A stretch of DNA of 64,000 nucleotides from JANXQZ01 sp038225555. GTDB taxonomy: Bacteria; Acidobacteriota; Terriglobia; Bryobacterales; Bryobacteraceae. Positions 1 to 8,114 of this stretch are shown here, one piece after another. The position numbers and the translations under genes are program-made. The notes beneath the pieces are model-generated. The model was not told where the DNA came from and ran no database searches. It saw only the letters and a program-made list of their open reading frames with translations. Position 1 is the first letter of the stretch; each line of letters opens with the position of its first letter. The DNA is taken from positions 248,001 to 312,000 of the forward strand of contig JBBRRB010000001.1 of the NCBI GenBank assembly GCA_038225555.1, in the 5' to 3' direction.

Positions 1-666
1 GTACTTCTGGCTGAGAGACGTGACTAGACGAACCGCTTCCACCTCCGATCGATCGGGGCGCGATTGCAGGTACGGATGATAACCCGCTCCCGAGGCAAGC
101 GGAAGAAGGTATTCGGGAAGTTCGGCATGCACCAACAACGGCAATCCTGTGCGAGCAATGGCGGGCAGTGCTGCCTCGAGTTGCTCGGCCGTCACCATCG
201 TGAAGCTATCAACCCCTGGATCTACCAGGAAGCATTTGAAACCGAGAACCCCGGCTGCCGCTAAAGCTTCGATCTGATCACCGTTATCATCCACCAAGCC
301 GCCCCAGAATCCGTAATCGACCGAGCATTTTCCTGCGACGGCAGCGCGCTTTTCTTCCAGCGCCGAAACTGAGACGGTACCTGGAATCGAGTTCAGGGGC
401 ATCTCGACAACGGTGGTGATCCCGCCCGCAGCAGCAGCTCGAGTACCGCTCTCGAATCCCTCCCAATGAGTCCTACCCGGCTCGTTGAAATGGACGTGGG
501 TGTCCACCAGACCCGGCAGCAGGTATGCGTCGCCCGCTTCGACGATCTCTTCGCCAGAAGGGCCCTCGTCGTAAGCCAGCACTGCGGCGATGCGCTCTCC
601 TTGAACCCAGAGTCCGGCCGGTCTGACGCCTTCGGGCGTGACCACATTGCGTGAACGCAGAAACAT
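1..666 (-). CDS. allB: Allantoinase, 3' end cut by window edge
   Basis: This is the N-terminal 222 codons of an allantoinase, the cyclic amidohydrolase that opens allantoin to allantoate in purine degradation. The reading frame runs without a stop from an ATG at 664-666 to base 1. The metal-binding HxH (His57, His59) sits in the family motif HVHFNEPGR, followed by the Gly/Ala-rich GITTVVEMPLNS block typical of allantoinase rather than dihydroorotase. Lys144 in GFKCF is the expected carboxylated metal-bridging lysine, and His180 in LVHAE is a further ligand. The C-terminal metal-binding part is outside the window. The gene is divergent from the GH46-like gene, with only 21 bases between the start codons, so the promoter must overlap coding sequence. 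Confidence 0.93.
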   Translation of the reverse strand, partial: MFLRSRNVVTPEGVRPAGLWVQGERIAAVLAYDEGPSGEEIVEAGDAYLLPGLVDTHVHFNEPGRTHWEGFESGTRAAAAGGITTVVEMPLNSIPGTVSVSALEEKRAAVAGKCSVDYGFWGGLVDDNGDQIEALAAAGVLGFKCFLVDPGVDSFTMVTAEQLEAALPAIARTGLPLLVHAELPEYLLPLASGAGYHPYLQSRPDRSEVEAVRLVTSLSQKY

Positions 667-687
667 ACGATAAACTCGTACCCTATT

Positions 688-1443
688 ATGCCCAGCTTCG
701 CACCCCAGAACGAACGAGAAATAATCGAAATTCTGACCGGCATTTTCGAAGGCGGCGGCTATTGCACGCTGGCCGACAGCCCCACGGACACTCTCGGCGG
801 GCTCAGCTATGGCAGGCATCAAGCTGCGGAGGCGCAAGGGTCTTTGGTGGCGATGCTAAAAATGTACGCGGACCGGACCAATCCCCCGCTGCCCGACCCC
901 GGCTTCAAGACACGACTTGACGCTCATCTTAACTTTTATGATCCAGCGGGACGCAAGTATCACGGGACTGCAGCCCAGCGCGCCGACTACAAGCACTTGC
1001 TCAAAACCATCTGCAACGACCCGGCCATGCATGCGGCGCAGGATGAGTATTTTGACCAGGCCTACTACGTTCCGGCCATGCAGCATGCCGACGCTTTCGG
1101 CGTGACATCGCCGCTGGGACGATCGATTTTCTACGATATCGCGATCCAGGCAGGATCTGGCAGGCAGTCGTTCTATCGATCGGCGATTGCACACTTTATC
1201 GCTCAGAATCCAGGGGTGACATGCGCTTCCTGCAAGCCGAAAGATCTGAACGGTCCGGAGGAGGCTGCGTTCCTTCGCGCGGTGAATGCGGCGCGCCGCA
1301 GCGAGATGTTGGCATCCAGTTCGAAAGACTATCAGAAGTCGGTGTATCGGCCGAACGAGTACGATAAATTATTGGACTCAAATAATCTGGATTTCAAGAT
1401 GGATTTCGTTTTTCGCTCGTGTCCTATTAAAGGATTGCCGTGA
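688..1443 (+). CDS. GH46-like (chitosanase-type) protein
   Basis: The 251-residue product resembles family GH46 chitosanases, lysozyme-fold enzymes that cut beta-1,4-glucosamine polymers. The N-terminal segment TGIFEGG carries Glu21 where the catalytic acid is expected, and Asp34 in the following TDTLGGLSYG segment fits the second catalytic acid. The middle contains the family-like stretch QDEYFDQAYYVPAMQHA, then SPLGRSIFYDIAIQAG. No signal peptide is visible, which is odd for an enzyme of an extracellular polymer, so it may be cytoplasmic, exported another way, or misassigned in substrate. Its stop overlaps the GTG start of the next gene, indicating translational coupling. The family call rests on pattern recognition only. 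Confidence 0.6.
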   Translation: MPSFAPQNEREIIEILTGIFEGGGYCTLADSPTDTLGGLSYGRHQAAEAQGSLVAMLKMYADRTNPPLPDPGFKTRLDAHLNFYDPAGRKYHGTAAQRADYKHLLKTICNDPAMHAAQDEYFDQAYYVPAMQHADAFGVTSPLGRSIFYDIAIQAGSGRQSFYRSAIAHFIAQNPGVTCASCKPKDLNGPEEAAFLRAVNAARRSEMLASSSKDYQKSVYRPNEYDKLLDSNNLDFKMDFVFRSCPIKGLP

Positions 1444-1829
1444 AGCTGAAATTCGCCCTTCTTTTGGTGGCAGCATCGATTTTCGCCTCTGCGGCGCCAC
1501 TCCGTTTCGCTGGATCGTGGGCCTGGACAGGAGCTCAGGGCGCAGCCTTTCAGATCACGCTGCACGAGGATGGAGAGAAGATTTCCGGCGACATGACCGG
1601 CACCGCATTGAGAGGAAATCGCGTGTCCATAGGTGCGGTGTCAGGAACCATTAGCGGCAACTCGGCGCGCTTGCAATGGAGCTTTAAGGATGGGGACCAA
1701 GCAGGTCCCGTGGCGGGAACGGCAACCCTGGATCGCGTGAACGCGGCGCTCCGCTGGAAGTTGAACTACGATGGAACCGAAGATTGCTGGTTTCCGCGCG
1801 CCGTCGTTTTGAAGCGCAAACTAAAGTGA
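1440..1829 (+). CDS. Small secreted protein of unknown function
   Basis: The 129-residue product starts at a GTG overlapping the previous stop (GTGA). It has a clear signal peptide (MKLKFALLLVAASIFASA), giving a mature protein of about 110 residues. The mature part has alternating polar/hydrophobic strands (GSWAWTG, AAFQITLHEDGEKISGDM, ARLQWSFKDGD), which suggests a small beta-barrel or lipocalin-like fold. I do not recognise a specific family. Its stop overlaps the start of ureF, so the three genes form one transcript with tight coupling. Confidence 0.75.
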   Translation: MKLKFALLLVAASIFASAAPLRFAGSWAWTGAQGAAFQITLHEDGEKISGDMTGTALRGNRVSIGAVSGTISGNSARLQWSFKDGDQAGPVAGTATLDRVNAALRWKLNYDGTEDCWFPRAVVLKRKLK

Positions 1830-2452
1830 ATCCCGTCGCGTTCCTGCGCTTGTTGCAGTTCGCCGACAGCGTTCTCCCCATCGGAACTGCTGCCCACTCC
1901 TTCGGATTAGAGAGCTTGGCGGCGGACGGAACGCTTACAGTGGCTCGGCTCCCGGAATTTCTTAAGGCGTACCTGGAGGAGACCGGAGCGCTGGAAGCTG
2001 GTTTCTGTCTGCGGGCGCATGCTTGCGGCACCGCTGAGGAGTGGGTGGCACTGAATCGCGAGTTTAGCGCGTGGCGTCCGGCTCGCGAAAGCAGGGCCGC
2101 CAGCCTGGCGTTGGGCCGACGTTTCCTGAAGCTCGCTGCATCCTTGATGTCCCTTGAATTCGAGGCTGACGATACACATCTCTGCGCGGCGTTCGGACAG
2201 GTGGGTCGGATCCTCGGTGCCGATCGCGAGACGACAGCGATGGCGTACGTGCATCAGAGTATCGCCGCGATTGTGTCCGCGTGTCAGCGGCTCCTGCCGC
2301 TCGGACAGGCGCATGCGAGCCGTCTGTTGTGGGACGCCAAGCCGTGGATCATCGCGTGCATTGATGCGCCGGGGCCATTGTCTTTTACGCCTGTCGTGGA
2401 TGTATCGTCCATGCGGCATCCATCGCTGACAACGAGACTCTTTATCTCGTAA
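1826..2452 (+). CDS. ureF: Urease accessory protein UreF (orphan)
   Basis: This 208-residue all-helical protein matches UreF, which with UreD/H and UreG loads nickel into urease and works with the GTPase UreG. The diagnostic N-terminal block LLQFADSVLPIGTAAHSFGLE is present, as are the central QVGRILGADRETTAMAYVHQS and the end with QRLLPLGQ. The GTG at 1826 was chosen because it overlaps the preceding stop as GTGA and places the conserved block at residue 7; an upstream in-frame start at 1784 would run through the previous gene. No ureABC, ureD, ureE or ureG lies in the window. Allantoinase 1.2 kb away feeds a pathway that can end in urea, so the context fits nitrogen salvage. Confidence 0.87.
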   Translation: MNPVAFLRLLQFADSVLPIGTAAHSFGLESLAADGTLTVARLPEFLKAYLEETGALEAGFCLRAHACGTAEEWVALNREFSAWRPARESRAASLALGRRFLKLAASLMSLEFEADDTHLCAAFGQVGRILGADRETTAMAYVHQSIAAIVSACQRLLPLGQAHASRLLWDAKPWIIACIDAPGPLSFTPVVDVSSMRHPSLTTRLFIS

Positions 2453-2478
2453 CGGCGTCGTGCTACGATTTCTTACCG

Positions 2479-4386
2479 ATGGCGAAGGTTTACGTATCTT
2501 CGACGATTGCCGATCTTGAGGCGGAACGCCGGGCGGTGATGGATTGGCTGGTGACTGCGGGGCACCAGCCGGTGCATAGTTATCGGCCGGACAGCGAGAC
2601 CGTTCGGGAGAGCTGTCTTGAGGACGTGGATGCCTGCAATCTTTATGTGCTGATCTCTGGTCATCGTTATGGTTTTCAGCCGGAGCACGACAATCCCGAA
2701 AAGTTGTCGATCACGCAGTTGGAGTTTCGGCGGGCGGGCACGTCCGGCATTCCGCGCATTGCGCTTCTGCGCATGTGCGTTCCGGATGTCACGTTGTCCG
2801 ATCTGTCGGACTCGGCGAGAGCGGAACTGGTGTGGGGGTTTCACCGGGAGGTGCGGGCGGCTGTGCGTCCTTTCGAGTTTCGGCATGATGCAGGGCTGAT
2901 TACGGGTTTGAGCTCGGGTGTGCAGGCGGCTCTGGAAAAGGAGGCGGCGCGTGACAATCCAAGGGTTCTCAGGATCATGGCTACGCTGACAGACGACCTG
3001 GAGCGCAAGGACTCGCGAATCCGGGAACTCGAAGAACAGTTGCAAGCCGCCGTTGCTCGGACAGTCTTAGCGGCAGAGAAGCCGAACGCCAGTGCAGTCG
3101 CGATCGCGGCGGCTGCGGCCCTGGACGTGGGGAACACTCGTCCGGCGGAGGCTTTGCTGAGCCGTGAAGAAGACAAGGAGGCGGCGCAAATCGCACTGTC
3201 GGGAGTGGACGACGCGGAGCAGAGGAAGAGGGCCGCGGCCTTGGCACGCGAGCAGGGCGCTTTCGCGATGGGCCGCGACGTACGAGCAGCGTTGGCCGCA
3301 TTCGAGCGTGCTGGGGAATACGAGCCCGAGGACCTATGGCCGCACAATTTCATAGGGGACATGCAGGTTCTGACTGGTGATCTGTCTTCGGCCTTGCGCA
3401 GTTTCCGGCGGGCGTATGAACTCGCGGAGGCCCTGGTCGCACGCGATCCTGGGAATACGGAGTGGCAGCGCGATTTGTCGGTGAGCCACAACAGGATCGG
3501 CGACGTTTTGGCTGCGCAGGGAGACGGGCCGGGGGCGCTGGCCGCCTATCGCAAAGGGCTTGGGATTGCGGAGGCGCTGGGTGCACGCGATCCTGCGAAT
3601 ACGGGGTGGCAGCGCGATTTGTCGGTGAGCCACAACAAGATTGGCGAAATCTTTGCTGCGCAGGGAGACGGGCCGGGAGCGCTGGCTGCCTATCGCAAAG
3701 GGCTCGGGATTCGAGAGGCGCTGGCCGCGCGCGGTCCTGCGAATACGGAGTGGCAGCGCGATTTGTCTGTGAGTCATGAAAGGATCGGCGGCGTTCTGGC
3801 TGCGCAGGGAGACAGGCCGGGGGCGCTGGCGGCCTATCGCAAGGGGCTCTGGATTCGGGAGGCGCTGGCAGCGCGCGATCCGGAGAATACGGAGTGGCAG
3901 CGCGATCTGTCGGTGAGTCATAGTAAGGTCGGCGACATGCTGGCTCGACAGGGAGACGGGCCGGGGGCGCTGGCCGCCTATTGCATAGGGCTTGGGATTT
4001 GCGATGCGCTGGCCGCGCGCGATCCGGCGAACACGGAGTGGCACCGCGATCTGTCGGTGGGTTATGAAAAGATTGGCACCGTGCTGGCTGCGCAAGGTGA
4101 CGGGTCGGGGGCGCTGGCGGCCTATCGCAAGGGGCTCGAAATTCGTGAGTTGCTGGCGGCGCGCGATCCGGAGAACGCACTTTGGCAGACAGACTTGGCT
4201 GCATCGTGCTTCAAGCTGGGTATCCTTGAGCATGGCCAGACTCTTGACGTCCGCCGCGATTTTCTAAAGCGTGGCCGCAAGATACTGGCGCAACTGAAGG
4301 CGCGCGAGCGACTGCATCCCGAGCAGGATTGGATCCAATTGTTCGATGAGCAACTTGGGCTCATTGGAGATAGTAGTTTGCGCTAA
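2479..4386 (+). CDS. DUF4062-TPR repeat protein
   Basis: The 635-residue protein begins with a DUF4062-like domain (about residues 1-110: VYVSSTIADLEAERRAV, then CNLYVLISGHRYGF and SITQLEFRRA). A short coiled-coil follows near residues 172-192 (DDLERKDSRIRELEEQL), then an alanine-rich helical region. From residue 322 come five 48-residue units plus a partial sixth, each reading roughly RDPxNTEWQRDLSVSHxxIG...AAQGDGPGALAAYRKGLxIxEALAA; these are TPR-like helical hairpins. No NACHT/NB-ARC NTPase motif is present, although DUF4062 commonly precedes one in other proteins. The role is unknown; an intracellular sensor or scaffold is plausible inference. A degenerate unit precedes the regular array. 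Confidence 0.82.
   Translation: MAKVYVSSTIADLEAERRAVMDWLVTAGHQPVHSYRPDSETVRESCLEDVDACNLYVLISGHRYGFQPEHDNPEKLSITQLEFRRAGTSGIPRIALLRMCVPDVTLSDLSDSARAELVWGFHREVRAAVRPFEFRHDAGLITGLSSGVQAALEKEAARDNPRVLRIMATLTDDLERKDSRIRELEEQLQAAVARTVLAAEKPNASAVAIAAAAALDVGNTRPAEALLSREEDKEAAQIALSGVDDAEQRKRAAALAREQGAFAMGRDVRAALAAFERAGEYEPEDLWPHNFIGDMQVLTGDLSSALRSFRRAYELAEALVARDPGNTEWQRDLSVSHNRIGDVLAAQGDGPGALAAYRKGLGIAEALGARDPANTGWQRDLSVSHNKIGEIFAAQGDGPGALAAYRKGLGIREALAARGPANTEWQRDLSVSHERIGGVLAAQGDRPGALAAYRKGLWIREALAARDPENTEWQRDLSVSHSKVGDMLARQGDGPGALAAYCIGLGICDALAARDPANTEWHRDLSVGYEKIGTVLAAQGDGSGALAAYRKGLEIRELLAARDPENALWQTDLAASCFKLGILEHGQTLDVRRDFLKRGRKILAQLKARERLHPEQDWIQLFDEQLGLIGDSSLR
3442..4161 (+). repeat. Five tandem 144-bp coding repeats
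   Basis: Units begin at 3442, 3586, 3730, 3874 and 4018 with exact 144-bp spacing, and a partial sixth starts at 4162. Each begins with CGCG(A/G)TCC(T/G) and encodes one TPR-like hairpin. Units are similar at DNA level including many third positions, which suggests recent amplification or gene conversion rather than old protein-level repeats. Confidence 0.92.
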
Positions 4387-6473
4387 TTCTGATGGGGCGT
4401 TTGCAGGTATTTACCCAGAAACTCCGCGCTGGCCCGGTACGCCTCCAGCCATCTTCTATGCGTGAGAAAGCCATGGATCTCATCCGGGAAAATGAGCTGT
4501 TCAAACGGCACTCCCTGCTTCCTCAATGCTTCCGCTAGAATCACGGACTCGTGAAAGGGAACGTTCCGGTCATCATCGCCATGAATCAGCAGCACCGGCG
4601 ATCTCCAGGTGCTCACTGACGACATAGGCGAAGACTCATAAGCGATCCGCGCTGCGATCGGATCCTTGTTCGGGTCGTAAGCGCCGACGAAGTTTCGGAT
4701 CACATTGTTCCAGTCGTGGACTCCATGGAAGTCCACGCCGGCTGCGAATAGGTCGGATGCCCGCGAGAGTCCCAACGCAGTGAGGTATCCGCCATAAGAG
4801 CCGCCCCAGAGGCCGATGCGCTTGCCGTCCACATCGGATCGGTTCTTTAGATACAGCCCCGCGCCGAGCACGTCGTTGAACTCGCTCGCTCCCGTTGCGC
4901 CGTAGTTCAAGGCTTCCCGGAAATCGAGTCCGTAACCGATGCCGCTCCTGTAATTCACGGCGAGCACGATGTACCCGAGGCTGGCCAAATACTGATTCAT
5001 CGCGTAAGCGTTGTGATAGTAGGGGCGGTAGTGGAAGCCGAGCAGCATCTGACGCCGCGATCCGCCATGGAAGAAGATCATGGCCGGCCTGCGGTCGCCT
5101 GGCTTCAGGTCGGGTGGCAAAAAGAGTTGCGCGTGGATCGGCATCCCGTCCGCCGCGGTCACCATCACGGCTTGCGGCTGCACCATCGCATTGGTTGGGA
5201 AATCCCCTGGAATCGTCTCTGGAGCCAAGTCCGCGGGAACCTTGCTGGACCCGGCCAGGACGCTCGCGTGCGCCGGCGTCTTATAGTCGGACCGCAGCAT
5301 GGCGACTCCCTTCCCATCGCTCAGCTCCACAGGGGACCACTCAATGCCGGGGCCACTGGTCAACTTAGCGGCTCCTTCGCCCAGCACCGAAACGCGCATG
5401 ACGTGCCGTCGATCGATATCGCCCTGATTGGAGGCGAATAGAACGCTCTTGCGATCGAAGCTGAGCGCCGCATGCTCCACTTCATACTCGCCGGTGCCGC
5501 TGATCTCGGTGGGCGTGTCGCCGCGCGTGGAGACGGAATAGAGATGCGCCCATCCCGATTTTTCCCACGGGAACACGATGCGGTCGCCCGCGCCCCACAG
5601 CAGCTGATTGTCGGCGACCATGGCATGGAAGGCGCTCCCTTTGCCCGGCGCTGCTTTCCACAGCTCGTGACCGGCACCTGTCTCGGTGCTCGCGATGCGG
5701 ATGGACCAGGGGTCCCGCGCCGAGCGCACCGGTCCAAACATGAAGGCCCTCGACTCGGACGCGATCCGAACGAATGCGATCTGCTTGCCATCGGGCGACC
5801 AGACCGGGTTCGAGTCATGATCGACGCTTGCATCCAGGTACTTCAACGATTTTGACGCGAAGTCGTAGAGGCCGATCAATGCGTGGTCGATTCGGCTATT
5901 CACGAAGGCCACCTGGGTTCCGTCCGGCGACCAACGCAGTTCGCTCGCCTGACCCTTCGCGTGCACGAGTTGGTCGGGCTTGTCTGTCCCGCTCAGGCCG
6001 TTCATCCAGATTTGGTTTGCTTTCACGAAGACGATTCGGTTTCCCTTGGGCGAGACCGCAGGCGAGTGTCCGTCTCCAAGTTTTTGCGGAGCGCTGCCGT
6101 CGAGAGACGCCAGCCAGATGGCCTGCTCCACCGCATCGGGCGAACTGGCGGGGTTCGGATTTTCACGATGGGTTTCGAAGTCGCCACCGCGCACGTAGAC
6201 CAGCGCTTTGGCATTCGGGAGCCAGCTTAGCTCGTCGATCTCCTGCCCGTCATCGGCCGTAAAATTCGTCAGACGTCGTCCCTTATAGGCGGGAGCCTCC
6301 GCGACCCAAATGTTGCGCGCGCCTCTCTCGTCGAGCACCCAGGCGATTTTTCCATCGCGCGGAGAGGCGGTGAGGCTGGACGGGAAGGCGAAGCTCATCA
6401 CTTGCTCCAGCGTAAACTTGGGGGCGGCGAGAGCCACCGTGCAAACTGCGTATACGGCCCATTTCCAGGTCAT
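4383..6473 (-). CDS. S9 family serine peptidase (prolyl oligopeptidase/DPP-like), exported
   Basis: The 696-residue protein carries an N-terminal signal peptide (MTWKWAVYAVCTVALA), a WD40/TolB-like beta-propeller (about 30-390, with repeats such as LRWSPDGTQVAFV and PVWSPDGKQIAFV) and a C-terminal alpha/beta-hydrolase domain. The catalytic triad is visible: Ser559 in GGSYGGY, Asp635 in HGDDDRNVPF and His667 in DEIHGF; HGGS forms the oxyanion segment. Such enzymes cleave short peptides in the periplasm. The 3' end overlaps the DUF4062 gene end by 4 bases (convergent). It is divergent from the acyl-CoA synthetase gene with 24 bases between start codons. Confidence 0.92.
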   Translation of the reverse strand: MTWKWAVYAVCTVALAAPKFTLEQVMSFAFPSSLTASPRDGKIAWVLDERGARNIWVAEAPAYKGRRLTNFTADDGQEIDELSWLPNAKALVYVRGGDFETHRENPNPASSPDAVEQAIWLASLDGSAPQKLGDGHSPAVSPKGNRIVFVKANQIWMNGLSGTDKPDQLVHAKGQASELRWSPDGTQVAFVNSRIDHALIGLYDFASKSLKYLDASVDHDSNPVWSPDGKQIAFVRIASESRAFMFGPVRSARDPWSIRIASTETGAGHELWKAAPGKGSAFHAMVADNQLLWGAGDRIVFPWEKSGWAHLYSVSTRGDTPTEISGTGEYEVEHAALSFDRKSVLFASNQGDIDRRHVMRVSVLGEGAAKLTSGPGIEWSPVELSDGKGVAMLRSDYKTPAHASVLAGSSKVPADLAPETIPGDFPTNAMVQPQAVMVTAADGMPIHAQLFLPPDLKPGDRRPAMIFFHGGSRRQMLLGFHYRPYYHNAYAMNQYLASLGYIVLAVNYRSGIGYGLDFREALNYGATGASEFNDVLGAGLYLKNRSDVDGKRIGLWGGSYGGYLTALGLSRASDLFAAGVDFHGVHDWNNVIRNFVGAYDPNKDPIAARIAYESSPMSSVSTWRSPVLLIHGDDDRNVPFHESVILAEALRKQGVPFEQLIFPDEIHGFLTHRRWLEAYRASAEFLGKYLQTPHQN

Positions 6474-6497
6474 AGGATCAGTTATACACTAGCGGAG

Positions 6498-8114
6498 ATG
6501 CTCAGTTACTCCCGCGGACACGATCAGCCTTTGATTGAAGAACCCACCGATCGGGTGTTCCGGGAAACGGTGCGCCGATTCCCCGAGAGAGACGCGCTCA
6601 TCGTGCGCCACCAGGGCGCGCGGCTGTCCTATTCCGATCTGGACGGAGCTGTGCAACGTACTGCTCGGGGCTTGGCCGGACTCGGCATTGGGCCAGACGA
6701 CCGCATCGGCGTGTGGTCCACGAACTGTGTGGAGTGGATCATGGTCCACTTAGCGGCGGCTCGCATCGGGGCTACGCTCGTGAATGTCAATCCCGCTTAT
6801 CGCGCTCATGAGCTGCGCTATGTGCTTCGCAAATCGCGGATCAAGGCACTGTTCCTATGGGAGGCAGACCAGCGCGCCGACTACCGCGACATTCTGGAAG
6901 AGGCCCGAGCCAGCCAGGACGTCGTGCTTGAGAATTCCATCTACTTCGGTGGCGATTCCTGGTCGGCGATGTTTCAGAACGGCGTTGATTTTAACCCGCC
7001 CGAAGTTGACTGCAACGCCGTTACGAACATTCAGTACACTTCGGGAACTACCGGATCGCCCAAGGGAGTGCTGCTCACGCATCGGAACTTGCTCAATAAT
7101 GGCCGCGTGATCGCTCAGGGAATGAATATCAGGGAGGCGGACGTGATCTGCGCTCCGGTGCCGCTCTACCATTGCTTTGGCTGCGTTGGCGGGACTATGG
7201 TGGCGCTGGTCACCGGAGCTGCGCTGCTTCTGCCCGCGCCGACCTTCGATGCTTGGGCCACGCTCCTGGCGATTCAGGAGTTTCGGGCCACCGCGATTTA
7301 TGGCGTGCCCACCATGTTCATCGCCCAACTCGAGCACCCTGCGTTCAAGGACGCAGATCTTTCGTCTTTGCGCACGGGGGTGATGGCTGGTGCGCCCTGT
7401 CCGGTGGAAGTAATGAAGCGCGTTGTTAGCGAAATGCACTGCCCGGAGATGACTATCATGTACGGGCAGACCGAGAGCTCGCCGGTGATCACCATGTCAA
7501 GCGTGAGCGACAGCTTGGAAAGGCGCGTCTCCACCGTCGGCGGCGCTTGCCCCAACACTGAAGTGAAGATCGTGAATCGCGACACGGGCGAAACTGTTCC
7601 TGTTGGACAAGCCGGCGAGTTATGCACTCGCGGTTATCTGGTGATGCAAGGCTATGACGCGGAGCCTGAGGCAACCTCGCGCGCGATTGACTCGGCTGGC
7701 TGGCTGCATACGGGCGACCTCGCAGTGATGCGTTCCGACGAGTACTTTCACGTCACGGGTCGCGCTCGGGATCTGATCATTCGCGGCGGTGAAAACATCT
7801 CGCCCCGCGAAGTGGAGGAGTTTCTGTACACTCATCCCGCAGTTGCGACGGTTGAAGTTTTCGGACTTCCCGATGTGCGGCTCGGCGAGACTGTCGCCGC
7901 TTGGGTCCGACTGAAACCGGGTGCCAGCGCCAGTGCCGAGGAGCTTCGTCAATTCTGCAACGGGCAGATTGCGTATTTCAAGATTCCGCACTCGATTCGT
8001 TTAGTAGACGAGTTCCCAATGACTGTGACCGGGAAGACTCAGAAATATAAAATGCGCGAATTCGAGATTCGGGAGCAGAATCTGACAGACGCGGAGAACA
8101 TCCAAACCGCCTAA
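6498..8114 (+). CDS. AMP-dependent acyl-CoA synthetase
   Basis: The 538-residue enzyme belongs to the ANL adenylate-forming superfamily and most resembles fatty acyl-CoA synthetases: ATP-dependent adenylation of a carboxylate, then CoA thioester formation. The phosphate-binding motif YTSGTTGSPKGVLLTHRN is intact; YGQTESSP is the adenine-binding A5-like motif; GWLHTGDLAVM and GRARDLIIRGGENISPREVEE cover the hinge; and the catalytic lysine is in TVTGKTQKYKMRE near the C-terminus. The ATG at 6498 was chosen because earlier in-frame codons lie inside the divergent peptidase gene. Substrate cannot be read from sequence; medium or long acyl chains are likeliest. The stop overlaps the convergent MFS gene by 4 bases. 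Confidence 0.9.
   Translation: MLSYSRGHDQPLIEEPTDRVFRETVRRFPERDALIVRHQGARLSYSDLDGAVQRTARGLAGLGIGPDDRIGVWSTNCVEWIMVHLAAARIGATLVNVNPAYRAHELRYVLRKSRIKALFLWEADQRADYRDILEEARASQDVVLENSIYFGGDSWSAMFQNGVDFNPPEVDCNAVTNIQYTSGTTGSPKGVLLTHRNLLNNGRVIAQGMNIREADVICAPVPLYHCFGCVGGTMVALVTGAALLLPAPTFDAWATLLAIQEFRATAIYGVPTMFIAQLEHPAFKDADLSSLRTGVMAGAPCPVEVMKRVVSEMHCPEMTIMYGQTESSPVITMSSVSDSLERRVSTVGGACPNTEVKIVNRDTGETVPVGQAGELCTRGYLVMQGYDAEPEATSRAIDSAGWLHTGDLAVMRSDEYFHVTGRARDLIIRGGENISPREVEEFLYTHPAVATVEVFGLPDVRLGETVAAWVRLKPGASASAEELRQFCNGQIAYFKIPHSIRLVDEFPMTVTGKTQKYKMREFEIREQNLTDAENIQTA

Noticed and set aside
3442..4161. Possible CRISPR array
   Set aside because: The repeats are 144 bp, contiguous, in frame and encode TPR-like units; there are no short repeats with unique spacers.
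3334..4233. Minus-strand frames with Arg/Pro-rich repeats opposite the TPR array
   Set aside because: Their repeats are only the complement of the real 144-bp coding repeats.
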